From: an uncultured Clostridia bacterium
GTDB taxonomy: Bacteria > Bacillota > Clostridia > TANB77 > CAG-508
NCBI GenBank assembly: GCA_944386415.1
Contig: CALXAY010000001.1
Span: 30,655-94,654 of the forward strand
Direction: 5' to 3'
DNA: 64,000 nucleotides
In this document: positions 10,486 to 17,742 of the stretch, one piece after another
Layout of the letters: each line of letters starts with the position of its first letter
How positions within the stretch are numbered: position 1 is the stretch's first letter
The notes under the pieces: generated by a model
What the model was told of the DNA's origin: nothing
The model's input: the letters and a program-made list of their open reading frames with translations, nothing else
The model's database searches: none
Made by a program: the position numbers and the translations under genes

Positions 10486-10490
10486 TAATT

Positions 10491-11159
10491 ATGGCTACAA
10501 ATATACCATTAACAGGTGCATTTAGAGTAACATGTGAATACAAAAGAAAAGGAGACTGGGCTGCTGGTTGGCATACAGGAATTGATTTAGTTGGAGATGA
10601 TACAATTTACGGTACTTGTGATGGAACAGTAACAAAAATAGGTTGGGATAATAGTTATGGAAATTATATTACCGTTAAAGCTTCTGACGGGAAATATCAC
10701 TGGTTTTGTCATTTAAGTAAGGTAACTTGTAGTGAAGGAGATAAAATAAGCCGTACGACGAAAATAGGAGTTATGGGTAGTACAGGAAATTCAACAGATA
10801 AACATTTGCATTTCGAAATAAGAAATTCTAGTAATAAATACGCAGATAATTCAAACCCAGCAGGCTATATGGGAATACCAAATAAAGTTGGAAGTTATAA
10901 TACTCCTAATTATCAAATTGGAAACACAACGGCTTCTAGTAATTCAAATACAACAGGAGAACTAAAAACATTAAATCATAATACTAATTTAAGAAAAGCC
11001 CCTACAACATCTGCTGATATATTAAGTTTATACATACCAAATACAACATTATATGTTTTAGAACCTAGTGTAGCAGTAGCTGATGGATATACTTGGGATA
11101 AAGTAAAAATACGTGTAACTGGAGAAGAAGGTTATATGATAAATAAAAATTATAAATAA
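10491..11159 (+). CDS. Endolysin: M23 peptidase plus SH3-like domain (222 aa)
   Basis: The ATG at 10491 is chosen because AAGGAGTG lies just upstream. Residues 1-130 form a LytM/M23 zinc endopeptidase: H28 and D32 in WHTGID and the HLHFE motif provide the metal ligands, with a further His in WFCHLS. Residues about 155-222 resemble a bacterial SH3 domain (NLRKAPTTSADILS, YTWDKVKI), which would bind the cell wall. There is no signal peptide, consistent with release through the holin. The enzyme would cut peptidoglycan cross-bridges. Confidence 0.9.
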   Translation: MATNIPLTGAFRVTCEYKRKGDWAAGWHTGIDLVGDDTIYGTCDGTVTKIGWDNSYGNYITVKASDGKYHWFCHLSKVTCSEGDKISRTTKIGVMGSTGNSTDKHLHFEIRNSSNKYADNSNPAGYMGIPNKVGSYNTPNYQIGNTTASSNSNTTGELKTLNHNTNLRKAPTTSADILSLYIPNTTLYVLEPSVAVADGYTWDKVKIRVTGEEGYMINKNYK

Positions 11160-11174
11160 AATAGGAGGTAAAAT

Positions 11175-11537
11175 ATGTTAAAAGGTTTTGATGAAAATGG
11201 AAATATGCAAAATGTAAAAGTAAGTGAAAATGGAGAAGTGCTTGTAAAAACATCTGGAGAAACTAGTGAAAATCAAGAAGAAACGACATTGAACGCAAGT
11301 GTACAAACAGTTGGAACAACAGCTACTACAATTGCAATAAATAAAAAAGTAACACAAATAGATATAGCAAATTATAGCGAAGAAGCAAATATAACATTAA
11401 CCGCTGGTGGAGTTAGTGCAGTAATAGGAGCTAATATTGCAACTACAATTAAATTAAATAAACAAGTAGATAACATATCTCTAGTTTCTACAGTAGCAGA
11501 TACTAAAGTACAATTAGTTGTAAGTGGGGTGGAGTAA
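11175..11537 (+). CDS. Small phage protein of unknown function (120 aa)
   Basis: The ribosome site is AGGAGG. The first 30 residues (NVKVSENGEVLVK) resemble a short beta motif seen near the start of some phage minor structural proteins. The rest is rich in Thr, Val and Ala with alternating polarity, suggesting a beta-sandwich. It lies between the endolysin and a propeller protein, so it may be a virion surface or tail-associated component. This is inference; no family is recognised. Confidence 0.6.
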   Translation: MLKGFDENGNMQNVKVSENGEVLVKTSGETSENQEETTLNASVQTVGTTATTIAINKKVTQIDIANYSEEANITLTAGGVSAVIGANIATTIKLNKQVDNISLVSTVADTKVQLVVSGVE

Positions 11538-11538
11538 T

Positions 11539-12705
11539 ATGGCAATTAAATTTTTAAATAAAGGAAATAGCAAAAGTATCCCAAATATCTTTATGCAAGA
11601 AATAGAACCTTCTATTAAAAATGGTATATGGCTTAAGAGTTCACAAACATTTAATAATTTAATAATCACTGATAAACTGTCTAGTGCCCCAGTATTTACA
11701 AATATATATAGTGTTGAAAATTTACCAGAAAATGCTACATATAGTAATACACGTTTATTTAAATATAATGGAAATATTTATATAGCTCAAAATAACTTTT
11801 TAGGTATATTAAATTTAGAAGATATGACTGTTACACAAGTATATAATACCTTACCTTTTACTATACATGAATCAGACTATTATACAAATATAGTAGTAGT
11901 TGGTAATGACATTTTTGTAGGAAAAATTTTTTCAAATAAAATTATAAAATATAACTTGGAAGAAAACACAGTTGAAGATTTTATTACATTACCAAACTCC
12001 GGTAGACAATTTACATTGTCTTATTATAACGGAAATCTATATGTAATAGTCTACTATAATTTTAGCTTTTTTTATAAAATAAATATATCTCAGAAGATAG
12101 TAACAAGTCTAGCTTATCCAGACAATAATGACAATTACCTAAACGGTACTAATAGTGTTGTAGCAGGCAATAAAATGTATATGTTTTCAGGTGTATCAGC
12201 AAATGAGAAAGCATTTTGCTTTGATTTAGATACAGAAATATATGAAAACTTACCAGACATAGCTATAGAAGATTATGGCTTTAATAGACTATACTATGGT
12301 ACAGTTTTATATTATAATAATGTTTGTTACATATTAGGTGGAAGTGAAGGAATAAATGGTATTATAACTTATAACATACAAACTAAAACATACGGTGTAA
12401 TATCTTCTACAGGATATTCAAACCAAATGGGTATATTTGTAGATAATATTGCATACATATTTGAAAGCAAAAAAGTTTCTTTATTAGAAATACCATTCTT
12501 GAATTTTAAAGAAAAAAGTATCATTTTAGATATTAGCCAAAATACATATACAACTAAATTAGTAGAATATGATACAACTAATATTACTGGCGATATTACA
12601 TTTAAATTTAATGATGCTAATTATAATGATGCAAGTAATAAATTAATACAAACATTACCAACTTACTATGGTAATGGAACAGAATGGATTAAATTTAAAA
12701 ATTAA
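11539..12705 (+). CDS. Kelch-like beta-propeller protein, probable receptor-binding or tail protein (388 aa)
   Basis: The ATG at 11539 follows GGGGTGGAG. About six repeats of 45-55 residues run from about 70 to 320, each with a YNGNIYI- or VVAGNKMYM-like strand pair and a [FY][ND]L-type turn; this is the pattern of a Kelch-type propeller. The final 60 residues are a separate beta-rich domain. It is the last late gene before a terminator and lies next to lysis genes, a common place for host-recognition proteins. A receptor-binding role is inferred, not shown. Confidence 0.6.
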   Translation: MAIKFLNKGNSKSIPNIFMQEIEPSIKNGIWLKSSQTFNNLIITDKLSSAPVFTNIYSVENLPENATYSNTRLFKYNGNIYIAQNNFLGILNLEDMTVTQVYNTLPFTIHESDYYTNIVVVGNDIFVGKIFSNKIIKYNLEENTVEDFITLPNSGRQFTLSYYNGNLYVIVYYNFSFFYKINISQKIVTSLAYPDNNDNYLNGTNSVVAGNKMYMFSGVSANEKAFCFDLDTEIYENLPDIAIEDYGFNRLYYGTVLYYNNVCYILGGSEGINGIITYNIQTKTYGVISSTGYSNQMGIFVDNIAYIFESKKVSLLEIPFLNFKEKSIILDISQNTYTTKLVEYDTTNITGDITFKFNDANYNDASNKLIQTLPTYYGNGTEWIKFKN

Positions 12706-12749
12706 TTATAACTATATGGTGGAAGAAGTATATATAAAATAATAAGCAT

Positions 12750-12779
12750 AGTAGCTAGAATTATATCTAGCTGCTTTTT
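12750..12779 (+). terminator. Terminator at the end of the late operon
   Basis: AGTAGCTAGA pairs with TCTAGCTGCT (10 bp, one wobble) around a 6-nt loop, followed by a T run. It ends transcription after the propeller gene. Confidence 0.85.
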
Positions 12780-12791
12780 CTTCGACAGTTT

Positions 12792-12819
12792 TCGACACAA
12801 TATTTTTATAAAATATGAT
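12792..12819 (+). promoter_or_regulatory. Possible promoter for the 57-aa gene
   Basis: TCGACA and TATGAT are separated by 16 bases and lie 27 bases upstream of the ATG of the small gene that follows, just after the late terminator. The -35 match is imperfect. Confidence 0.45.
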
Positions 12820-12845
12820 ACAATTGTTGAAAGGAGATGATAAAT

Positions 12846-13019
12846 ATGACAATTCAAGAAGCTTATTTAAAATCTCTTCAGAAAATAAAAGAAGAAAAAA
12901 TTAAAGACATAAAGGAGTACACAAAGTTAGCAAAAAAAGAAAATCTTTTAAATGCAACATCACTAGAATATATTTCTAGGAAAGACTTCAATAACTTAAT
13001 AAAAAACCAGGATATTTAG
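12846..13019 (+). CDS. Small helical protein of unknown function (57 aa)
   Basis: The second ATG (12846) is preferred because AAAGGAG sits 9 bases upstream; the first ATG at 12837 abuts it. The protein is Lys/Glu-rich and probably all helical (QKIKEEKIKDIKEY). It has its own candidate promoter and shares a bidirectional terminator with the opposing membrane genes, which suggests expression in the lysogen. No function is recognised. Confidence 0.55.
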   Translation: MTIQEAYLKSLQKIKEEKIKDIKEYTKLAKKENLLNATSLEYISRKDFNNLIKNQDI

Positions 13020-13032
13020 TCCTGGTTATTTT
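13005..13032. terminator. Bidirectional terminator between converging genes
   Basis: AACCAGGA and TCCTGGTT form an 8-bp stem. A run of A precedes it and ATTTTTATT follows, so it can act on both strands. The stop codon of the plus-strand gene lies in the loop. Confidence 0.8.
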
Positions 13033-13258
13033 TATTATTATATTTCTTTTCTAAATAATCTTCTGCTATAATATGTGAATATACAGATATTGCAATTGAA
13101 ATAGAACATAATATATAACCTAAAATGCTATTGAAACTTTCATAGAAGAATATAAAAGTAATTCCCCAAACAAAAAAAGTATTAATAGCAAAAATGTATG
13201 GAAAAATCTTTTTTAAAAGTTTAGTCAAAAATTCATATATATTATTACTTCTATTCAT
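13016..13258 (-). CDS. Small membrane protein (80 aa), candidate conversion gene
   Basis: Two hydrophobic helices (about 17-37 and 43-62) with a charged C-terminus (EKKYNNKNN). It lies 2 bases downstream of the DUF805-like gene and is probably cotranscribed with it, against the direction of nearly all phage genes. That arrangement is typical of genes expressed from the prophage. No family is recognised; superinfection exclusion is only a possibility. Confidence 0.6.
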   Translation of the reverse strand: MNRSNNIYEFLTKLLKKIFPYIFAINTFFVWGITFIFFYESFNSILGYILCSISIAISVYSHIIAEDYLEKKYNNKNNQD

Positions 13259-13260
13259 AA

Positions 13261-13647
13261 TTATTCTTCCTCCTTAATTAGATTTGTTGTAGGAGGTCTT
13301 TGGGTTGGTAATAATAGCAATATTAGTAAAACTATATATACGATATAATTAAAAGCAGGAATACCAAAAATAAATAAAACATACACAAATAAAAAATATG
13401 GACTTATATTTGCGTCACGTAATCTTTTAATTTGCATGATAATATTTAATACTAAAAATGAAAAATATAGAAAATCTTGATACCTATCTATGTAGAATCC
13501 ATAACTGTACATATTTTGAATTACTATACCTAAAAGAAGTAATAATAACAAAATTAATAGTGATACTCCAAAAAATATCCAATAATTCTTTCTTGAACAA
13601 TATTTTGATTCAAATAAATTTGTTATTTTATTTAATACTTTATCCAT
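13261..13647 (-). CDS. DUF805-like membrane protein (128 aa), candidate conversion gene
   Basis: The N-terminal segment (YCSRKNYWIFFGVSLL) and the IKRLRDANISPYFL loop fit the DUF805 family pattern (R-x-x-YW near the first helix and an RL-x-D motif between helices). Four hydrophobic segments are visible. The start follows AGGAGATG on the minus strand. As part of a two-gene minus-strand unit in a lysogeny region it may act on the host envelope, for example in exclusion of other phages; that is inference. Confidence 0.65.
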   Translation of the reverse strand: MDKVLNKITNLFESKYCSRKNYWIFFGVSLLILLLLLLLGIVIQNMYSYGFYIDRYQDFLYFSFLVLNIIMQIKRLRDANISPYFLFVYVLFIFGIPAFNYIVYIVLLILLLLPTQRPPTTNLIKEEE

Positions 13648-13761
13648 TGTAACATCTCCTAATATTTTCTTTAGTTTATTTTTTTTATTATATCATTATG
13701 AATTATAAATTTCTATATTTTTTGATATTTTTAGATATTTTTTATGAAACATTGATAATCA

Positions 13762-13790
13762 TTTACAAAAATCCTTTTTTTTGTTATAAT
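13762..13790 (+). promoter_or_regulatory. Promoter for the HTH+AbrB-like regulator
   Basis: TTTACA and a perfect TATAAT are separated by 17 bases, 41 bases upstream of the ATG at 13832. Just upstream (13715-13745) are three copies of an ATATTTTT-like motif that could serve as operators for this gene or for the divergent membrane genes. Confidence 0.7.
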
Positions 13791-13831
13791 ATATTAAATT
13801 TAATGTTTTATATAAAATAGAGGTAACAAAA

Positions 13832-14146
13832 ATGGAAAAGGAAAAATTAAAGGAAGAATGTATAAAACTATTTCTTAGTGGAAAAAGTTACACAGAGATA
13901 GCAAAACTGACCAACTATTCGAGGCAACATGTATCAAATTTAATAAAAAATGATAAAAGAATAAAAGAAAAGTTAAATAATAAAACTGTTAAAGTCTATA
14001 AATTAAAAAATAGATCCAGAATGAATATACCAATAAATGCGGAATTTTTAAGAAAAATAGGTGTTAGTAAGAATTGTGAAAAGGAAGATTTTGTTGAAGT
14101 TCATTTAGACGAAAAAAATAAAATAATAACAATAAAAAAATTGTAA
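13832..14146 (+). CDS. HTH plus AbrB-like DNA-binding regulator (104 aa)
   Basis: Residues about 1-45 form a helix-turn-helix of the resolvase/Hin type (LFLSGKSYTEIAKLTNYSRQ). Residues about 58-104 have the short beta pattern of an AbrB/MazE-type swapped hairpin (RMNIPINAEFLRKIGV then DFVEVHLDEKNKIITIKKL). The two-domain architecture suggests a dimeric transcription factor. It has a strong promoter and lies between divergent membrane genes and the integrase, so control of lysogeny or of int is plausible. The AbrB assignment is by pattern. Confidence 0.6.
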   Translation: MEKEKLKEECIKLFLSGKSYTEIAKLTNYSRQHVSNLIKNDKRIKEKLNNKTVKVYKLKNRSRMNIPINAEFLRKIGVSKNCEKEDFVEVHLDEKNKIITIKKL

Positions 14147-14193
14147 AATGTGTAAGAAATAATATATTTACTTACATATTTTTTTACCCTCAC

Positions 14194-14222
14194 TTGCATT
14201 TGCACTGTGCTTATGTTATTAT
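14194..14222 (+). promoter_or_regulatory. Integrase promoter
   Basis: TTGCAT and TATTAT are spaced by 17 bases; the ATG follows 22 bases after the -10, with GGGGGTG as ribosome site. Confidence 0.6.
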
Positions 14223-14243
14223 GTAAAGTATGGGGGTGAAAAA

Positions 14244-15239
14244 ATGAAATTAAATTATTTTGAAATACCAGAAATACTAAAAAATTTTTTAAATTATTTA
14301 TTAGGTATAAAAGGATATTCAATAAATACTGCAGAAGCTTATTGCGGAGATTTACTTATGTTTTTTCACTTTATAAACGAATATCTTAACTTTAATATTT
14401 CTATAATGAAATTTAATGCTTTAATATTATTTCAAGTAAAAAAAAGTGATGTTATAGCTTTTTTAGTTCATTGTGGCTTTTCAAAAGATAATTCTGCTAA
14501 TACAAGGCAACGTAAACTTGCAGCTATAAGAACATTTTATTGTTGGCTAATTACTACGACTCCAGGAGGTTATAATCAAGAAAACCCAACAAGAGAAATA
14601 CCTAATATAGAAAAGATAGAAAAAATACCTAGACATCTGTCATTAGATCAAGCTAAAAAGATTCAAGAAATATTTACAATAAAAAATTCAAGATTTCCTA
14701 TAAGAAACAATGCAATAATCTCTACTTTTCTATCAACTGGTGCAAGAGCTTCTGAATTAATAAATGCAAATTTAAAAGATGTAAATTTAAAAAATAATAC
14801 ATTAACCGTAATAGGAAAAGGAAATAATGAAAGAATATTATATCTAAATAAGACTTGTAAAGAAAAATTAAATAAATATATCGAGCAAAGAAATAGAAAT
14901 AAAAAAGTAATTAGTCTTAATGAACCATTATTCTTAAATAAAAACGGCTCTAGGATTGGTATAGATTGCGTAGAGAATATTTGTGAAAAAGCTTTTGAAC
15001 TCATGGGACTTAGTAATTGTGGATATACAACACATACATTAAGACATACAGCAGCAAGCATGATATATATATACGTAACACAAAATATTTTAGTATTAAA
15101 AGAATTTTTAGGTCATAAAAGTGTTGCAACAACACAAATATATACTCATATTTATAACGAACATATAAAGGAAGCTGTGGATAAAAATCCATTAAATAAT
15201 TTTGAAAAAACTGCAAATAGGGAAGAGGAGGTAGCGTAA
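14244..15239 (+). CDS. int: Tyrosine recombinase, phage integrase (331 aa)
   Basis: The N-terminal SAM-like core-binding domain (residues about 8-110, GYSINTAEAYCGDLLMF) resembles XerC/D-type proteins and lacks the extra arm-binding domain of lambda-type integrases. The catalytic domain has R168 (STGARASEL), H264-x-x-R267-H268 (HTLRHT), H291 in LGHKS and the nucleophile Y300. All key residues are present, so it should be active. It lies 510 bases from the att junction, with one small gene between. It would integrate and excise the phage at the site by rho. Confidence 0.95.
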   Translation: MKLNYFEIPEILKNFLNYLLGIKGYSINTAEAYCGDLLMFFHFINEYLNFNISIMKFNALILFQVKKSDVIAFLVHCGFSKDNSANTRQRKLAAIRTFYCWLITTTPGGYNQENPTREIPNIEKIEKIPRHLSLDQAKKIQEIFTIKNSRFPIRNNAIISTFLSTGARASELINANLKDVNLKNNTLTVIGKGNNERILYLNKTCKEKLNKYIEQRNRNKKVISLNEPLFLNKNGSRIGIDCVENICEKAFELMGLSNCGYTTHTLRHTAASMIYIYVTQNILVLKEFLGHKSVATTQIYTHIYNEHIKEAVDKNPLNNFEKTANREEEVA

Positions 15240-15240
15240 A

Positions 15241-15516
15241 TTGAACAAGTTGGATTTTGATATAAATTCTATTAAAAAAAATAAAATAGAATTATTAAAT
15301 TGTCAAGTAGATTTAATTTTAAGAAGTTTAGAATTTTATTCATATACATATAATTATATTTATCCAAGACGAGGAAAATCTGAAACTTTAGAAGAAAATT
15401 TAAGAAAAAATTTAGTTCGTGATACTTATCATCAAATTACTAGTCAATTACATATTAACGAACATATTTACGATGATTATAATAAGTTTAAAAAAGATTT
15501 TGAAAAAGTTGCGTAA
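15241..15516 (+). CDS. Small protein between integrase and att site (91 aa)
   Basis: Translation starts at TTG, directly behind the integrase stop, with the strong ribosome site GAGGAGGT. The protein is largely helical, with many Tyr, Asn and Lys residues and a basic patch (PRRGKSETLEENLRKNLVRD). No family is recognised. Its position between int and attP would suit a recombination directionality factor, but there is no sequence support for that. Confidence 0.6.
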   Translation: MNKLDFDINSIKKNKIELLNCQVDLILRSLEFYSYTYNYIYPRRGKSETLEENLRKNLVRDTYHQITSQLHINEHIYDDYNKFKKDFEKVA

Positions 15517-15522
15517 AATCTA

Positions 15523-15551
15523 TTGACAGCGAAAAAAAAATATGATATTAA
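15523..15551 (+). promoter_or_regulatory. Possible promoter pointing across the att site
   Basis: A consensus TTGACA is followed after 17 bases by TATTAA. In the circular or tandem form it would read into the phage left end, where a terminator follows; at the second copy it would read into the chromosome towards the 3' end of rho. Confidence 0.4.
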
Positions 15552-15732
15552 AATAATAATAAATTTTGATTAGTATTCTATGAAAAAACGACGCATGAAA
15601 ATCAAAAATAAGCCGATTTAATTTTTAAGACGACAAGTTATATTAATAAAAAATAGCTTGAAATAAGGTATTTTAGAGATATTTATTATTTTGAAGGAAT
15701 ATAGGTCTCTATATTTTTTCTCCTATTCTTGT

Positions 15733-15758
15733 TTGCACAAAAGATTGATTAATCGGTT
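15733..15758. other. attP-like junction (phage right end joined to left end)
   Basis: TTGCACAAAA then GATTGATT are shared with the second copy (59784-59801). After 15750 the sequence turns to AATCGGTT, the phage left end, instead of the chromosomal TTTGTGCAA. This is what an attP, or the centre of a tandem prophage pair, should look like. The exact crossover base cannot be set without attL. Confidence 0.8.
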
Positions 15759-15778
15759 ATAAATGTAAAATAAATTTA

Positions 15779-15812
15779 CACATAGAATACAAAAAAATTC
15801 TATGTGTTTTTT
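15779..15812 (+). terminator. Terminator just inside the phage left end
   Basis: A perfect 10-bp stem, CACATAGAAT with ATTCTATGTG, is followed by six T. It would shield the early region from transcription entering across the att site. Confidence 0.85.
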
Positions 15813-15833
15813 ATTATTTAAAGGAGTGAAAAA

Positions 15834-16025
15834 ATGTTAAGCGAGAATTTAAAAAATGCGAGAGAGAAACAAAGATATACAGTAAAAGAGCTTAGTCAAT
15901 TAACTGGGGTATCAGAGTCTACTATTAATAATATAGAAAACGGTAGAAACGAAAACCCAGGAATACAAGTACTTATAGAATTATCTAAAGTACTTAAAGT
16001 GGCTGTAAGTAAATTGATTAAATAA
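15834..16025 (+). CDS. XRE-family HTH regulator (63 aa)
   Basis: A minimal Cro/CI-type helix-turn-helix protein: LSQLTGVSESTINNIENGRNE is the HTH core, and there is nothing beyond the DNA-binding domain. GGAGTG precedes the ATG. It is the leftmost phage gene and is followed by a hairpin before the replication genes. It may be a Cro-like early regulator; without a C-terminal domain it is unlikely to be a CI-type repressor cleaved on DNA damage. Confidence 0.85.
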   Translation: MLSENLKNAREKQRYTVKELSQLTGVSESTINNIENGRNENPGIQVLIELSKVLKVAVSKLIK

Positions 16026-16032
16026 AATAAAA

Positions 16033-16073
16033 AAACTATACGAACCTAGACAGAAAGGAACTTCGTATAGTTT
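16033..16073 (+). promoter_or_regulatory. 12-bp stem-loop between XRE gene and replication genes
   Basis: AAACTATACGAA and TTCGTATAGTTT form a perfect stem around a 17-nt loop, without a T tail. It could be a weak terminator, an RNA control element, or a split operator for the XRE protein. A strong ribosome site (AAGGGGGTGG, 16125-16134) follows, in front of a 24-codon GTG ORF (16142-16216) that overlaps the next gene and may be a leader. Confidence 0.55.
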
Positions 16074-16187
16074 AGTTGCAATTGATGAACTATTTTTCTT
16101 ATAGCAAAAAAATTAAAACTTGTCAAGGGGGTGGTTATATTGTGCTAAGAAATATAACTGAGAGTAAAAAACAAAGGAGTATGAAGT

Positions 16188-16556
16188 ATGGCGAGAAAGA
16201 GAATGATAGACCCTAACTTTTGGACTGATGAAAAACTAGGCAAATGTTCAATTCAAGAAAGATTATTGTTTATGGGGCTTATAAGCAATGCTAATGATGA
16301 GGGGTATGGAAGAGCTAATTCAAAATTAATAAAAGCTACAATTTTTCCTTATGATGATATAGAAAATGATGAATTAGAAAAATGGCTAAATCATTTAATA
16401 GAATTTAATATGGTAGTTATTTTTGAATATGACAAACAAAAATATTATTACATACCTAATTTTTTAAAACACCAAACAATAAATAAACCTACTAAATCAA
16501 CGTTTCCACATATTGAAGATGAACGGTGTTGTAGTACTACGGTAGTCCTACTGTAA
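16188..16556 (+). CDS. Phage replisome organiser, N-terminal fragment (frameshifted)
   Basis: The N-terminus (MARKRMIDPNFWTDEKLG, then ANDEGYGRANSKLIKATIFPYDD and YYIPNFLKHQTINKPTKS) matches the winged-helix domain of phage replisome organiser / replication initiation proteins, which bind the phage origin. The frame ends abruptly (ERCCSTTVVLL). The -1 frame is open from about 16535 and continues with the expected PPKRKEK linker and C-terminal domain. The full protein should be about 260 aa. A one- or two-base indel between 16535 and 16554 best explains this; no classic slippery heptamer is seen. Confidence 0.75.
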   Translation: MARKRMIDPNFWTDEKLGKCSIQERLLFMGLISNANDEGYGRANSKLIKATIFPYDDIENDELEKWLNHLIEFNMVVIFEYDKQKYYYIPNFLKHQTINKPTKSTFPHIEDERCCSTTVVLL

Positions 16557-16696
16557 AACTACCGCCTAAAAGAAAAGAAAAGAATATAAAAGAAAAAGAA
16601 GTAAAAGAGAATATAAAAGAAAATAATTTTGATGAAATTATTGAAAACAATTTCTCTGACAAAGAAGTTATTGATTGTGTAAAAGAATTTATTAAA

Positions 16697-16966
16697 ATGC
16701 GTAAAGCTATTAAAAAACCGTTAACTCAAAGAGGATTAGAGCTGATGATTAAAAAGTTATATGGGTTTACAACAAACATTGATGAGCAAATAGAAATATT
16801 AAATAATTCCATTATGAACAATTGGCAAGGTATATTTCCACTAAAAAAAGATATTAGAAATATTAACAAAGGGAGTTTCAATGATTTTAAAGAATTATGG
16901 GAGGAGGCAAAAAAAGAAGATGAACAAGCAGGAAACAGCACAGATAATAGCTTTACTAGCTGGTAA
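16697..16966 (+). pseudogene. Replisome organiser, C-terminal fragment
   Basis: This is the out-of-frame remainder of the preceding gene. Its frame is open back to 16535, and the ATG at 16697 has no ribosome site. The conserved C-terminal pattern is visible (MRKAIKKPLTQRGLELMIKKL, then NNWQGIFPLK), which in relatives is the domain that recruits the helicase loader. The next gene, a helicase loader, starts inside it. It is unlikely to be made on its own. Confidence 0.65.
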
Positions 16967-17477
16967 TTATAATAACATTGCTGAAAAGACCAAAGAACAA
17001 AAGCAAATGATGATAAACACATGGTACGAATGTTTAAATGATTTAGAATACAAGCTAGTTTTGCAAGCAGTAAAGAAAACAATAATGACAAGCCCATATC
17101 CACCAACGATACATGACATTAGAAAAAATGCAATGGAGTTAGTAAATCCGTCTACTCAAAAAACAGCCATAGAGGCTTGGAGTGAAGCTTACGGAATGAT
17201 TTGCAATGGTATTTATATGACTGAAGAACAATTTAATGAACATAGTCCAGAAGTAAAAAGATTTTTTGGTAATGTTGCTCAAGTAAGGGAATTAGCTAAG
17301 ACTAATACAGATACAGTAAATACTGTTACAAAAGGTCAATTTTTAAAGCAATATGAAATACTTGTAAAAAGAACAAAAGAGCAAAAATTGTTGCCAGAGC
17401 AAATGCAAAACATTATAGGAAAATTAGCTAACAAAATGGATATTAAAAAGCTTGATGAAAAAAATAGAGATAATTAG
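16920..17477 (+). CDS. Helicase loader-like protein (185 aa)
   Basis: The ATG at 16920 follows GGGAGGAGG. The N-terminal 65 residues (KQETAQIIALLAGNYNN, a W at about 36, PYPPTIHDIRKNA) fit the replicative helicase loader/inhibitor family (G39P-like). The remainder is helical. It follows the replisome organiser and overlaps its end by 47 bases, the usual phage order. It would bring the host DnaB-type helicase to the phage origin. Confidence 0.65.
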   Translation: MNKQETAQIIALLAGNYNNIAEKTKEQKQMMINTWYECLNDLEYKLVLQAVKKTIMTSPYPPTIHDIRKNAMELVNPSTQKTAIEAWSEAYGMICNGIYMTEEQFNEHSPEVKRFFGNVAQVRELAKTNTDTVNTVTKGQFLKQYEILVKRTKEQKLLPEQMQNIIGKLANKMDIKKLDEKNRDN

Positions 17478-17577
17478 CGAAAGCTAAAAATCTCTATGTA
17501 TTCCAAAAAACTATACCGAAAGGTCATTTGGAAAATTTAGCATAAAAAAAGCATATCAAAAAGGAGTAAAAAAATCA

Positions 17578-17742
17578 ATGGAAAAATTTATTTTAGTGCC
17601 ATACGAATTACAAGGAAAAAACGGAAAGATAGTAGTTAAAGAAGGAAAAACAGAGGAAGAAATAAAAGAATTTTGTGTAATAGATTGTTTAGAAAAAGAT
17701 ATTGAGAAATTAGCAAAGGAAGTGAATTTGGAAAATGAGTGA
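17578..17742 (+). CDS. Small protein of unknown function (54 aa)
   Basis: This short ORF starts at ATG 17578 with AAGGAG upstream and overlaps the next start by 8 bases, so it is translationally coupled. It begins MEKFILVPYELQGKNGK and is acidic towards the end (KEGKTEEEIKEF). No family is recognised. Confidence 0.55.
   Translation: MEKFILVPYELQGKNGKIVVKEGKTEEEIKEFCVIDCLEKDIEKLAKEVNLENE

Larger units (their letters stand above)
1..15750. mobile_element. Right part of a first prophage copy (partial)
   Basis: This stretch is the same DNA as 44052-59801 at a constant offset of 44051. It runs from inside an internal virion protein gene, through ejection proteins, lysis genes, lysogeny genes and integrase, to the phage right end. 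The window begins mid-gene, so the left part of this copy lies outside. It joins head-to-tail to a complete phage genome at 15750/15751. It may be the first member of a tandem double prophage or an assembly product of a circular phage form; the sequence alone cannot decide. Confidence 0.9.
15517..15833 (+). other. Non-coding att region joining phage right and left ends
   Basis: No gene is seen. It holds a possible promoter (15523), an inverted repeat TTTTGATT/AATCAAAA flanking about 25 bases (15571-15607), related AACGACG and AGACGAC motifs that could be integrase arm sites, the att core near 15733-15750, and a terminator at the phage left end. The part after 15750 exists only once in the window. 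Confidence 0.7.

Noticed and set aside
10482-10490. Upstream GTG/TTG starts for the GAF-like, endolysin, propeller and other genes
   Set aside because: In each case the alternative start lies within or before the Shine-Dalgarno sequence, while an ATG at proper spacing exists (9647, 10491, 11539, 16920, 22813, 23972, 25471, 27721, 29508, 30654).
14244-15239. Host XerC/XerD rather than phage integrase
   Set aside because: The domain layout is Xer-like, but the gene is inside the phage unit, occurs in both copies, and lies next to the att junction.
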